Assembly (NCBI RefSeq): GCF_000380245.2
Contig: NZ_HG428741.1
Coordinates: 146,441-159,501, forward strand
Direction of reading: 5' to 3'
From: Bacillus massiliigorillae
Lineage (GTDB): Bacteria > Bacillota > Bacilli > Bacillales > DSM-1321
Length of the DNA stretch: 13,061 nt
The notes beneath the pieces were generated by a model. That model was not told where the DNA came from, ran no database searches, and worked only from the letters and a program-made list of their open reading frames with translations. Positions 6,683 to 13,061 of this stretch are shown here, one piece after another. The position numbers and the translations under genes are program-made. The first letter of the stretch is position 1, and every line of letters begins with the position of its first letter.

Positions 6683-6886
6683 TTTTTGAATATTTTTATT
6701 GAAACACAATTTCGTTCTATTGAAATATCTATTTGTTCATTTGTGAAAAATATTTGAAATTCCTTTTTGCTATTGAAAATATTTGAGTACAATGCTTAAA
6801 TGTAACTTGTACTATTTATTGTATTACAGTTGATTGGAAAATAATATAACACAACATAGAACGCAAATGATAAGGAGCGACAGCAC

Positions 6887-8089
6887 ATGTCAAAAATAAT
6901 CGCAATTAATGCAGGTAGCTCATCTTTGAAATTTCAATTATTTGAAATGCCAAGTGAGAAAGTTATTACAAAAGGTTTAGTGGAAAGAATTGGTTTAACT
7001 GATTCAATCTTTACAATTTCAGTAAATGATGAAAAAGTTAAGGTAGTTACAGATATCCCTGACCATGAAGTGGCTGTTAAAATGCTTCTTGATAGCTTAA
7101 TTGAACATGGTATTATCAAATCATTTGATGAAATTAACGGAGTAGGACATCGAGTTGTACACGGCGGAGAAATCTTCAGTGATTCAGCTGTAATTACAGA
7201 CGAAGTTTTAAGACAGATTGAAGAGCTATCTGATTTAGCACCACTTCACAATCCTGCTAACATCACTGGAATTAAAGCTTTCCAACATATTTTAAAGGAT
7301 GTACCAGCAGTTGCAGTATTCGATACAGCGTTCCACCAAACTATGCCGGATAATTCATATTTATACAGCTTACCGTATGACTACTACAAAGAATATGGTA
7401 TTCGTAAATATGGTTTCCACGGAACATCTCATAAATACGTTTCTGAAAGAGCAGCAGAAATGCTTGGACGTCCAAAAGAGCAATTACGCTTAATTTCTTG
7501 TCACTTAGGAAACGGTGCAAGTATTGCAGCAATTAAAGGCGGAGAATCAATTGATACTTCAATGGGATTCACTCCACTTGCAGGTGTAACAATGGGAACT
7601 CGTTCTGGTAATATTGACCCTGCACTTCTTCCATTCATTATGGAGAAAACAGGAAAAACTGCTGATGAAGTAATTAGCGTATTAAACAAAGAAAGTGGAT
7701 TACTTGGTGTATCTGGTTTCTCTAGTGATTTACGTGATATCGAAGCTTCAGCAGCAGAAGGAAATCACCGTGCTGAGTTAGCTTTAAAAGTATTCTCTGA
7801 CCGTATCCATAAATACATCGGTTCTTATGCTGCACGTATGTCTGGTGTAGATGCTATCATCTTCACTGCAGGTATTGGTGAGAATAGTGACGTTATTCGT
7901 GCACGTGTTCTTGAAGGCTTAGAATTCATGGGCGTATATTGGGATCCATCTTTAAATGCTGTTCGTGGAGACGATCGTTTCATCTCTTATCCACATTCAC
8001 CAGTTAAAGTATTAGTTATTCCAACAAATGAAGAAGTTATGATTGCTCGTGATGTTATGCGTTTAGCAGAAATGTCATTAGTACACTAA
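6887..8089 (+). CDS. ackA: Acetate kinase AckA
   Basis: Interconverts acetyl phosphate plus ADP with acetate plus ATP in the cytoplasm. It is the ATP-yielding step of overflow metabolism, partnered by phosphotransacetylase, which is not in this window. At 400 residues it has the full family length. The expected catalytic and binding residues are all present: Asn8 in INAGSSSLK, Arg89 in GHRVVHGG, Asp146 in FDTAFHQT, His178 in YGFHGTSH, Arg239 in MGTRSGNIDP, and Glu382 in PTNEEVMI. Nucleotide-binding HLGNGAS (206-212) and GIGENS (329-334) are also seen. The ATG has AAGGAG at 6872-6877, nine bases upstream. Codons are strongly biased toward those of highly expressed genes. It is bounded by terminators on both sides and so is probably a single-gene unit. 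Confidence 0.99.
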   Translation: MSKIIAINAGSSSLKFQLFEMPSEKVITKGLVERIGLTDSIFTISVNDEKVKVVTDIPDHEVAVKMLLDSLIEHGIIKSFDEINGVGHRVVHGGEIFSDSAVITDEVLRQIEELSDLAPLHNPANITGIKAFQHILKDVPAVAVFDTAFHQTMPDNSYLYSLPYDYYKEYGIRKYGFHGTSHKYVSERAAEMLGRPKEQLRLISCHLGNGASIAAIKGGESIDTSMGFTPLAGVTMGTRSGNIDPALLPFIMEKTGKTADEVISVLNKESGLLGVSGFSSDLRDIEASAAEGNHRAELALKVFSDRIHKYIGSYAARMSGVDAIIFTAGIGENSDVIRARVLEGLEFMGVYWDPSLNAVRGDDRFISYPHSPVKVLVIPTNEEVMIARDVMRLAEMSLVH

Positions 8090-8098
8090 TATTAAATG

Positions 8099-8146
8099 AT
8101 AACCTCTTATGATGTTCGTTAATCAACATCATAAGAGGTTATTTTT
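8099..8146 (+). terminator. Terminator after ackA
   Basis: AACCTCTTATGATGTT at 8101-8116 pairs perfectly with AACATCATAAGAGGTT at 8125-8140 around an 8-base loop. Two more A-T pairs can extend the stem, and ATTTTT follows. Confidence 0.93.
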
Positions 8147-8175
8147 AAATGCTAAGAAAGTAGTTAATTTTGTAC

Positions 8176-8328
8176 GGTGTCTAGCTCCAGCGCCCAGCGA
8201 CTAGTAAATTTCGCCCATCTTCCTACGATAAGTCAACATCGAATCGGCTACCGCCTTCTTCGTGTTTCCTTTATCTCAGTCGAAATGCTCCAATCTATAC
8301 GTCGCAAAACGGGCACTTGCGCTTTTCT
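8176..8328. repeat. Structured intergenic repeat, Bacillus 'GTGTCTAGCTCCAGCGCC' type
   Basis: About 150 bases that are clearly GC-richer than the surroundings. They start with GGTGTCTAGCTCCAGCGCCC and end with GGGCACTTGCGCTTTT. The ends form an imperfect inverted repeat: 8183-8195 against 8311-8323 match at 10 of 13 positions. From memory, blocks with these ends and an internal GATAAGTCAACATCGAATCGG segment occur many times in Bacillus cereus group and related genomes, like the bcr-type non-coding repeats. I cannot assign it to a numbered family. No open reading frame fits it and no clear target-site duplication is seen. The rest of the ackA to 8425 gap (8147-8175 and 8329-8424) is AT-rich with nothing else I can name. 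Confidence 0.7.
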
Positions 8329-8424
8329 TATTTAAGGTAATAATTGTTACAAAAAAAGGAATTTGGGAATGTTTTGAAAAAATCACCTTCATTATGACGA
8401 TAGTAGTGTTAAGGGGTGATATAA

Positions 8425-8727
8425 ATGATTGAAGAATTATTAAAAAGAGTTAGTATACTTAGAGAATATAATTATAGTTATAGTTCTCAAACAAGCGAAC
8501 ATGCTAGTGTAACGGCAGTGAGTGGAGTGGCTTTTGCTGAATGGATATATGATGCCAAAATATATTTAGAAGTCAATTATTCAGGTACAGATTTCATGTC
8601 GGATTTTGCTGAGGCTGGTAGGCAAGCGATAGGAAGTGAAATTAAATATTTAGATACGATGGAAGGCATTTTATTAGCAGTCAAAAAAGCAGAAGCAAAT
8701 GGATTGCTAGTTCCAATAAAAGCGTAA
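8425..8727 (+). CDS. Small protein of unknown function, 100 residues
   Basis: I do not recognise this protein. It starts at ATG 8425 with a good AAGGGGTGA ribosome site just upstream (8411-8419), and a terminator follows 12 bases after the stop, so it is probably a real single gene. The N-terminal part is helical and polar with a Tyr/Ser stretch (YNYSYSSQTSEHAS). The middle, residues 31-60, alternates small and aromatic residues (VSGVAFAEWIYDAKIYLEVNY). The C-terminus looks helical (TMEGILLAVKKAEANGLLVP). It has no cysteine, no signal peptide and no convincing membrane segment, so it is probably cytoplasmic. It sits between a repeat element and an EcsC-family gene, a stretch that seems specific to this lineage. 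Confidence 0.78.
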   Translation: MIEELLKRVSILREYNYSYSSQTSEHASVTAVSGVAFAEWIYDAKIYLEVNYSGTDFMSDFAEAGRQAIGSEIKYLDTMEGILLAVKKAEANGLLVPIKA

Positions 8728-8739
8728 AATATGGATTCG

Positions 8740-8769
8740 AAAACACTCTACCAATCGTGGGGTGTTTTT
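8740..8769 (+). terminator. Terminator after the 100-residue gene
   Basis: AAAACACTC (8740-8748) pairs with GGGTGTTTT (8760-8768) with one G-U pair, and the T-run overlaps the right arm. The stem is modest but well placed just after the stop codon. Confidence 0.75.
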
Positions 8770-8786
8770 CTGTTTCAAATAGCTTG

Positions 8787-8795
8787 TGATATACT
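8787..8795 (+). promoter_or_regulatory. Candidate extended -10 promoter of the EcsC-family gene
   Basis: TGATATACT gives a TGn extension plus TATACT, about 42 bases before the ATG. The -35 region 17-18 bases upstream is poor, as is common for extended -10 promoters. Confidence 0.4.
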
Positions 8796-8836
8796 ATTCC
8801 TAAACGTTTCATTTTAAAATGAAAGGAGTGAATCTT

Positions 8837-9673
8837 ATGACGTTTACAAGTCGGGAAATGAAAATTTATGAAGAAGTAAAAGCTTGGGAAGAAAAACTTT
8901 ATAGCCATGAAACAACTGACTTTGAAGTGTTGTATGATAAAGCTCTTCAAAGTAGTTTTGCTCTTATACCAGAAGATGTACAAAAGGAATTTTTTACAAC
9001 GCTAGATAATATGCTGTTTCATCTTCATGCGATGATTCAAGGTGCACAGTTTCAAATGGATGCGAGAGATCGTATTTTGGCCACAGCTAGAATTTTTAAT
9101 GAAGACATTGAAGAAATCGCAGACATGAAGTACTTAACAGCTGATCAATTAAAATACATAGCACAGCAACAAATCGCGAGACATCGACTTTATTCATTTG
9201 CTCAAGGCGGCATCAGTGGAATGGGTGGCACGGTGTTAATTACAAGTGACCTACCTGCAATTACATTTATAAATCTTCGTCTTGTACAATTAATTGCAAT
9301 GTCTTATGGATATGAAGTGAATACGCCAAAAGAAATGATGATTTCATTGAAGGTATTTCATACTGGAACGTTACCAGAGAGATTGCAAAAGTATGGTCTG
9401 GAAGAATTGAATGAATGTACACAGCATACAGAGCAATCTTATTTCTTTGATGGTGATGATGAGATTACGGATATTTCATGGTTTGAGCAGCCAGTCAAAC
9501 AAATTATGAAGTATATGGCTATTTCATTGTTCCGAAAAAAGAAAATTCAAGGTTTACCGCTTATGAGTATGATGATTGGAGCGGGTAGTAATTATTCATT
9601 AACTAGACGTATTAGTGAATTTGCACATCATTATTATCAATATAGATATTTGCAAGAAAAAAGTGAAAAATAG
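8837..9673 (+). CDS. EcsC family protein
   Basis: A 278-residue protein of the EcsC family, named after the third gene of the B. subtilis ecsABC locus. Its biochemical role is not established. The family-typical central block runs from about 122 to 160 (AQGGISGMGGTVLITSDLPA, then FINLRLVQLIAMSYGY), with the AIT/FINL stretch moderately hydrophobic. The conserved C-terminal block is at 239-273 (LPLMSMMIGAGSNYSLTRRI, then a Tyr-rich helix). The N-terminal 60 residues are acidic and helical. It has no signal peptide. The start at 8837 is preferred over ATG 8819 because GAAAGGAG ends at 8828, eight bases upstream, whereas 8819 has no ribosome site. There is no ABC transporter next to it, so unlike ecsC it is a stand-alone gene with its own terminator. 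Confidence 0.85.
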   Translation: MTFTSREMKIYEEVKAWEEKLYSHETTDFEVLYDKALQSSFALIPEDVQKEFFTTLDNMLFHLHAMIQGAQFQMDARDRILATARIFNEDIEEIADMKYLTADQLKYIAQQQIARHRLYSFAQGGISGMGGTVLITSDLPAITFINLRLVQLIAMSYGYEVNTPKEMMISLKVFHTGTLPERLQKYGLEELNECTQHTEQSYFFDGDDEITDISWFEQPVKQIMKYMAISLFRKKKIQGLPLMSMMIGAGSNYSLTRRISEFAHHYYQYRYLQEKSEK

Positions 9674-9685
9674 GATTCATTGAAT

Positions 9686-9715
9686 AAAAAAGCATCGGTT
9701 TCGATGCTTTTTTTT
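9686..9715. terminator. Bidirectional terminator between the EcsC-family gene and the 105-residue gene
   Basis: AAAAAAGCATCG (9686-9697) and CGATGCTTTTTT (9702-9713) are exact reverse complements around a 4-base loop, followed by two more T. The A- and T-runs on the two sides suit both convergent genes. Confidence 0.93.
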
Positions 9716-9729
9716 GTCTAACCTTCCTC

Positions 9730-10047
9730 TTAATTATGCCTTTTTTGTGTTATATCTTCTTGCGTTCGATACCAAAGCCATAGGTCATTAATTTGCGAAG
9801 CAAGTTCAGCTATTTCTGAATTTAGAATGCAGGATAAAGCGAAGTTCTCTTCCTCATTTAGTTGTTGTTGTTTAGCATTAATATGAGTTTCTAAATCATG
9901 TATACGATCAGGGATTGTGCCACGGATATCTTCCCATTCTGTTAGAATCTGTTGTTGTATATGTATATCATAATTCTCCCAGTGTAAATCTAGGTCAGGA
10001 ATGTTTATGCCTAATCTATTATTATATGTAAAATAGTTTTTCTGCAT
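9730..10047 (-). CDS. Small protein of unknown function with a predicted coiled coil, 105 residues
   Basis: I do not recognise this protein. It is acidic to neutral and largely helical. Residues 26-90 have heptad-like spacing (LETHINAKQQQLNEEENFAL, then LNSEIAELASQINDLWLWYR), predicting a coiled coil or helical hairpin. It has one cysteine (in ALSCIL), no signal peptide and no membrane segment. The start is strongly supported by GGAGGAG (complement of 10054-10060), and a bidirectional terminator lies just past the stop. It is a single gene converging on the EcsC-family gene. A candidate promoter with a nearby 16-bp palindrome lies upstream. It is probably restricted to the group; no function can be inferred. 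Confidence 0.8.
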   Translation of the reverse strand: MQKNYFTYNNRLGINIPDLDLHWENYDIHIQQQILTEWEDIRGTIPDRIHDLETHINAKQQQLNEEENFALSCILNSEIAELASQINDLWLWYRTQEDITQKRHN

Positions 10048-10093
10048 GGAATTCTCCTCCGTTTTATAAGATATTACATTAAAATCCTAGATG

Positions 10094-10099
10094 ATTATA
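10094..10099 (-). promoter_or_regulatory. Candidate -10 of the 105-residue gene
   Basis: A perfect TATAAT (complement of 10094-10099) lies 47 bases upstream of the start codon. The region 17 bases further up has no good -35 and falls in the palindrome at 10109-10124. It is only a candidate because the region is AT-rich. Confidence 0.35.
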
Positions 10100-10108
10100 C
10101 ATATGTTG

Positions 10109-10124
10109 TATTTTATATAAAATA
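10109..10124. repeat. Perfect 16-bp palindrome, possible operator
   Basis: TATTTTATATAAAATA is an exact inverted repeat with no loop. It covers the spacer and -35 area of the candidate promoter of the minus-strand 105-residue gene. It could be a binding site for a dimeric regulator or chance in AT-rich DNA. The rest of the gap to argG, 10125-10279, holds nothing I can name. Confidence 0.35.
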
Positions 10125-10279
10125 GTATGTTTTTATTAGTTCGTATTACGGGTAAATACATATATGACTATTCTATAATGATTGATAGAGATTTTCATCT
10201 TTTTATGCATTGTAAGGGCATACAAAGGATATGTAATTAATAGATAAATCAAAAACTTAAGAAAATAGAGAAATTACCC

Positions 10280-10308
10280 TTGCAAAAAAGTAAAAAAGCT
10301 GATAAAGT
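10280..10308 (+). promoter_or_regulatory. Candidate sigma-A promoter of argGH
   Basis: TTGCAA (10280-10285) and TAAAGT (10303-10308) are separated by 17 bases; each matches the consensus at four of six positions. The expected start of transcription is near 10315, just before two ARG boxes, so a bound repressor would block initiation or early elongation. Confidence 0.45.
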
Positions 10309-10320
10309 TGGTATCAAGAT

Positions 10321-10338
10321 TTTGAATAAAAATTATTT
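10321..10338 (+). promoter_or_regulatory. ARG box 1 (ArgR/AhrC operator) of argGH
   Basis: TTTGAATAAAAATTATTT matches the general ARG box WNTGAATWWWWATTCANW except for two positions in the right half. It is paired with a better box 20 bases further on. Confidence 0.72.
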
Positions 10339-10340
10339 AA

Positions 10341-10358
10341 GATGAATTTTTATTCATA
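10341..10358 (+). promoter_or_regulatory. ARG box 2 (ArgR/AhrC operator) of argGH
   Basis: GATGAATTTTTATTCATA contains a perfect 6-4-6 inverted repeat, ATGAAT/ATTCAT, and departs from the ARG box consensus only at the first base. Its start is 20 bases after that of box 1, so the two lie on the same face of the helix, as expected for one arginine-repressor hexamer. This predicts repression of argGH by arginine. Confidence 0.85.
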
Positions 10359-10377
10359 CACGGGGGGCAATTATAAA

Positions 10378-11586
10378 ATGTCGAAACAAAAAGTTGTATT
10401 AGCTTATTCCGGAGGATTAGATACTTCCGTTGCAATTAAATGGATTCAAGATCAAGGATACGATGTAGTAGCATGTTGTTTAGATGTAGGAGAAGGTAAA
10501 GATTTAGAATTCATCAAAAACAAAGCTATTTCAGTTGGTGCTATTAAATCATACGTAATCGATGCAAAAGAAGAATATGCACAAGAGCTTGCTTTAGTAG
10601 CTATGCAAGCACATACATTATATGAAGGAAAATATCCTCTAGTATCTGCACTTTCTCGTCCGCTAATCGCTAAGAAATTAGTTGAAGTAGCTGAGCTTGA
10701 AGGAGCGGTTGCTGTAGCACACGGATGTACGGGTAAAGGTAACGACCAAGTGCGTTTTGAGGTTTCAATTTCAGCTTTAAATCCTGATTTAAAAGTTATG
10801 GCGCCAGTTCGTGAGTGGAAATGGTCTCGTGAAGAAGAAATTCAATATGCAATTGATCACGAAATTCCAATTCCAATTAACTTAGATAGCCCATTCTCAA
10901 TTGACCAAAACCTTTGGGGAAGAAGTAATGAATGTGGAATTTTAGAAGATCCATGGGCAGCTCCACCTGCTGATGCATATGATTTAACTGTTAGTCTTGA
11001 AGATGCACCAGATGTTGCAGATGTAATCGAAATTACATTTGAACAAGGTGTTCCAGTTGCGATTGATGGTATTCCTTATAAACTATCAGATTTAATTCTT
11101 AAATTAAATGAAGTTGCTGGTAAGCATGGTGTTGGTCGTATTGACCATGTTGAAAACCGTCTTGTAGGTATTAAATCTCGTGAAGTATATGAGTGCCCAG
11201 GCGCAATGACACTTATTACAGCACATAAAGAATTAGAGGATCTTACTCTAGTAAAAGAGTTAGCTCACTTTAAACCAGTTATTGAGAAAAAACTTACTGA
11301 ACTAATCTATGAAGGTCTTTGGTACTCACCATTAAAAGATGCATTAGTTGCATTCTTAAAAGAATCACAAAAAACAGTTAGTGGCGTAGTACGTGTGAAA
11401 CTATTCAAAGGTCATGCAATCGTAGAAGGTAGAAAGTCAGAAAACTCATTATATAATGAAAAACTAGCTACTTACACAACTGACGATGAGTTCGATCATG
11501 CTGCAGCTGTTGGCTTCATTTCATTATTCGGTTTACCTACAAAAGTAAACAGCATGGTTAACAACAAGAAGAAGGTGGAAGCGTGA
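10378..11586 (+). CDS. argG: Argininosuccinate synthase ArgG
   Basis: Joins citrulline and aspartate with ATP to form argininosuccinate, the next-to-last step of arginine synthesis, in the cytoplasm. It has 402 residues, the family length. The N-type PP-loop is AYSGGLDTS (residues 9-17). GCTGKGNDQVRFE (117-129) and the later SPFSIDQNLWGRSNECGILE block are also conserved in the family and bind citrulline, aspartate and ATP. ATG 10378 is chosen over the in-frame ATG at 10342. It is preceded by a G-run ribosome site (10362-10367), whereas 10342 falls inside ARG box 2 and would add 12 residues absent from the family. argH follows with a 4-base overlap, so the two are coupled. Confidence 0.98.
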   Translation: MSKQKVVLAYSGGLDTSVAIKWIQDQGYDVVACCLDVGEGKDLEFIKNKAISVGAIKSYVIDAKEEYAQELALVAMQAHTLYEGKYPLVSALSRPLIAKKLVEVAELEGAVAVAHGCTGKGNDQVRFEVSISALNPDLKVMAPVREWKWSREEEIQYAIDHEIPIPINLDSPFSIDQNLWGRSNECGILEDPWAAPPADAYDLTVSLEDAPDVADVIEITFEQGVPVAIDGIPYKLSDLILKLNEVAGKHGVGRIDHVENRLVGIKSREVYECPGAMTLITAHKELEDLTLVKELAHFKPVIEKKLTELIYEGLWYSPLKDALVAFLKESQKTVSGVVRVKLFKGHAIVEGRKSENSLYNEKLATYTTDDEFDHAAAVGFISLFGLPTKVNSMVNNKKKVEA

Positions 11587-12956
11587 AAAAACTTTGGGGA
11601 GGAAGATTCACTAAATCAGCTGAAGAATGGGTAGATGAATTTGGTGCTTCAATCTCTTTTGACCAAGAACTTGTGTTAGAAGACATCGAGGGAAGTTTAG
11701 CTCACGTTAAAATGCAAGGTGAATGCGGAATTCTTTCTCAGGAAGATGTAACGGCTATTTCAAACGGCTTACTTACATTGAAAGAAAGAGCTGAAAATGG
11801 TGAATTACAATTCTCTGTGAAGATGGAAGATATTCATTTGAACTTAGAAAGTATGCTTATTGATGAAATTGGTCCAGTCGGTGGAAAGCTTCATACAGCT
11901 CGAAGCCGAAACGACCAAGTTGCGACTGATATGCATCTATACTTACGTAATAGAACGAAGGAAGTTATTAATCTTATTAATGAGCTTCAAACAGCTTTAT
12001 TAAATAAAGCAAAGGATAATGTTGAGACGATTCTTCCTGGTTATACACATTTGCAAAGAGCTCAGCCTATTTCGTTTGCTCACCATTTACTAGCATACTT
12101 CTGGATGTTAGAAAGAGATAAAGAACGTTTCACAGAAAGCTTCAAGCGTATTAATAAATCTCCGCTTGGTGCTGGTGCTTTAGCGGGAACAACCTTCCCG
12201 ATTAAGCGTGAGCTCTCAGCAGAGTATTTAGGCTTCTCAAGCATTTATGAGAACAGCCTTGATGCTGTAAGTGATCGTGACTTTATTTTAGAATTTCTTT
12301 CAAATAGTTCTATGATGATGATGCATTTATCTCGTTTAGCGGAAGAAACGATTCTTTGGTGTAGCCAAGAATTCCAATTCGTTGAATTAGATGATGCTTT
12401 CTCAACAGGAAGCAGCATTATGCCACAGAAGAAGAATCCTGATATGGCGGAATTAATCCGTGGAAAAACGGGACGAGTTTACGGCAATCTGTTTGGTTTA
12501 TTAACGGTATTAAAGGGTCTTCCTTTAGCGTATAACAAAGATATGCAAGAAGATAAAGAAGGCATGTTTGATACAGTTAAGACAATTACAGGTTCTTTAA
12601 AAATCTTCGCAGGCATGATTTCGACAATGAAAGTGCGTACAGATGTTATGGAGAGAGCAGTGAAGTCTGATTTCTCAAATGCAACTGAATTAGCGGACTA
12701 TTTGGCAAGCAAGGGTCTACCATTCCGTGAAGCTCATGAAGTAGTAGGTCAATTAGTGCTAACTTGTATTAACCAAGGATGTTACCTAGCTGACTTATCT
12801 ATGGATCAATTCAAAGAAGCGAATGCTTTATTTGAAGATGACATTTATGTGGTTCTACAACCTTATGAAGCAGTGAAGCGTCGTAACAGTGCAGGTGGAA
12901 CAGGCTTTGCACAAGTACAAGCTGCGATTGTGAAAGCGGAGAGCTTGTTGAAATAA
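11583..12956 (+). CDS. argH: Argininosuccinate lyase ArgH
   Basis: Splits argininosuccinate into arginine and fumarate, the last step of arginine synthesis. It belongs to the fumarase/aspartase superfamily and acts as a homotetramer. At 457 residues it is full length. Visible conserved regions are SRNDQVATD (108-116), GYTHLQRAQP (153-162) with the catalytic-region His156, and the superfamily signature GSSIMPQKKNPD (276-287) carrying the catalytic serine. The start is GTG at 11583, overlapping the argG stop as GTGA, with AAGGTGG at 11572-11578 as its ribosome site inside the end of argG. The pair shares the argG promoter and ARG boxes and ends at a strong terminator. No other arg genes are adjacent. 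Confidence 0.98.
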   Translation: MKKLWGGRFTKSAEEWVDEFGASISFDQELVLEDIEGSLAHVKMQGECGILSQEDVTAISNGLLTLKERAENGELQFSVKMEDIHLNLESMLIDEIGPVGGKLHTARSRNDQVATDMHLYLRNRTKEVINLINELQTALLNKAKDNVETILPGYTHLQRAQPISFAHHLLAYFWMLERDKERFTESFKRINKSPLGAGALAGTTFPIKRELSAEYLGFSSIYENSLDAVSDRDFILEFLSNSSMMMMHLSRLAEETILWCSQEFQFVELDDAFSTGSSIMPQKKNPDMAELIRGKTGRVYGNLFGLLTVLKGLPLAYNKDMQEDKEGMFDTVKTITGSLKIFAGMISTMKVRTDVMERAVKSDFSNATELADYLASKGLPFREAHEVVGQLVLTCINQGCYLADLSMDQFKEANALFEDDIYVVLQPYEAVKRRNSAGGTGFAQVQAAIVKAESLLK

Positions 12957-12965
12957 TTCAAAAGA

Positions 12966-13012
12966 AGGGCGTCCAAAAAGTGAGTTTTAATCACTTTTGG
13001 ACGCCCTTTTTC
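12966..13012 (+). terminator. Terminator after argGH
   Basis: AAGGGCGTCC...AAGTGA (12966-12984) pairs with TCACTT...GGACGCCCTT (12992-13009) with a single bulged A and a 7-base loop, followed by a T-tract. The remainder to 13061 shows no feature. Confidence 0.95.
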
Positions 13013-13061
13013 GCTTTTTTCAATCGAAATGGTTTTCAAATAAAAAATCACCTCTTTAAGA

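Larger units (their letters stand above)
6516..6886 (+). other. Long AT-rich region upstream of ackA
   Basis: This 371-base gap has no gene I can support. It contains a cre-like site, an extended -10 promoter, and, between about 6698 and 6778, several near-copies of ATTGAAA (6698-6704, 6719-6725, 6772-6778, with TTTGAAA at 6753-6759). If the promoter at 6674-6682 is used, the ackA mRNA has a leader of about 200 bases. I see no riboswitch fold or leader hairpin I can name. The ackA ribosome site AAGGAG is at 6872-6877. Confidence 0.5.

Noticed and set aside
6741..6760. Rex- or Fnr-like site (TTGTGA followed by A/T-rich sequence) before ackA
   Set aside because: Only the left half-site is present; the TCACAA/TCACA partner is missing.
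7299..7689. Several short frames on both strands inside ackA
   Set aside because: All are shadows of a highly conserved, codon-biased gene.
8681..8983. Minus-strand 100-codon frame across the EcsC gene start
   Set aside because: It spans a terminator, a promoter and the start of a conserved gene on the other strand; its low-complexity Phe/Lys content is an AT-rich artefact.
10210..10225. TTGTA-N6-TACAA inverted repeat upstream of argG
   Set aside because: Five-base arms in AT-rich DNA are easily chance, and no known regulator motif fits.

Overview
The window looks like chromosomal DNA of a low-GC, spore-forming Firmicute, most likely the Bacillus cereus group. Evidence is the AT-rich sequence, strong AGGAGG-type ribosome binding sites, the gene order ytfI-ytfJ-tpx-ytxK-ackA followed by argG-argH (close to the Bacillus subtilis order as I remember it), a GerW/YtfJ sporulation protein, and a short GC-richer repeat of the intergenic kind common in this group. 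No tRNA, rRNA, CRISPR array, transposase or phage gene is visible.

Left part (1-3270). Two minus-strand genes encode a transketolase split into an N-terminal (ThDP-binding) and a C-terminal (pyrimidine-binding plus C-terminal domain) subunit, overlapping by one base. A Cof-type HAD phosphatase is transcribed divergently from them. It converges on a small gene of unknown function, with a perfect 16-bp bidirectional terminator between the two.

Middle (3465-8145). ytfI (DUF2953) and ytfJ (GerW family) form a tight two-gene unit. They are followed by tpx (thiol peroxidase) with a clear sigma-A promoter, ytxK (a class I SAM-dependent methyltransferase with a TTG start and an atypical motif IV), and ackA (acetate kinase). 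The ackA gene has a long upstream region holding a degenerate cre-like site and an extended -10 promoter. Terminators separate tpx, ytxK and ackA.

Right part (8146-13061). After ackA come an approximately 150-bp structured repeat with imperfect terminal inverted repeats, a 100-residue gene of unknown function, an EcsC-family gene, and a minus-strand 105-residue gene of unknown function. The last unit is argG-argH, the final two steps of arginine synthesis, overlapping by 4 bases. It is preceded by two tandem ARG boxes, one with a perfect inverted repeat, and ends at a strong terminator.

Most of the window is housekeeping DNA. The parts that stand out are the split transketolase pair, the repeat after ackA, the tandem ARG boxes that create a false upstream start for argG, the altered motif IV of YtxK, and three lineage-restricted-looking small genes. 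I found no convincing sign of a wholly new multi-gene system.
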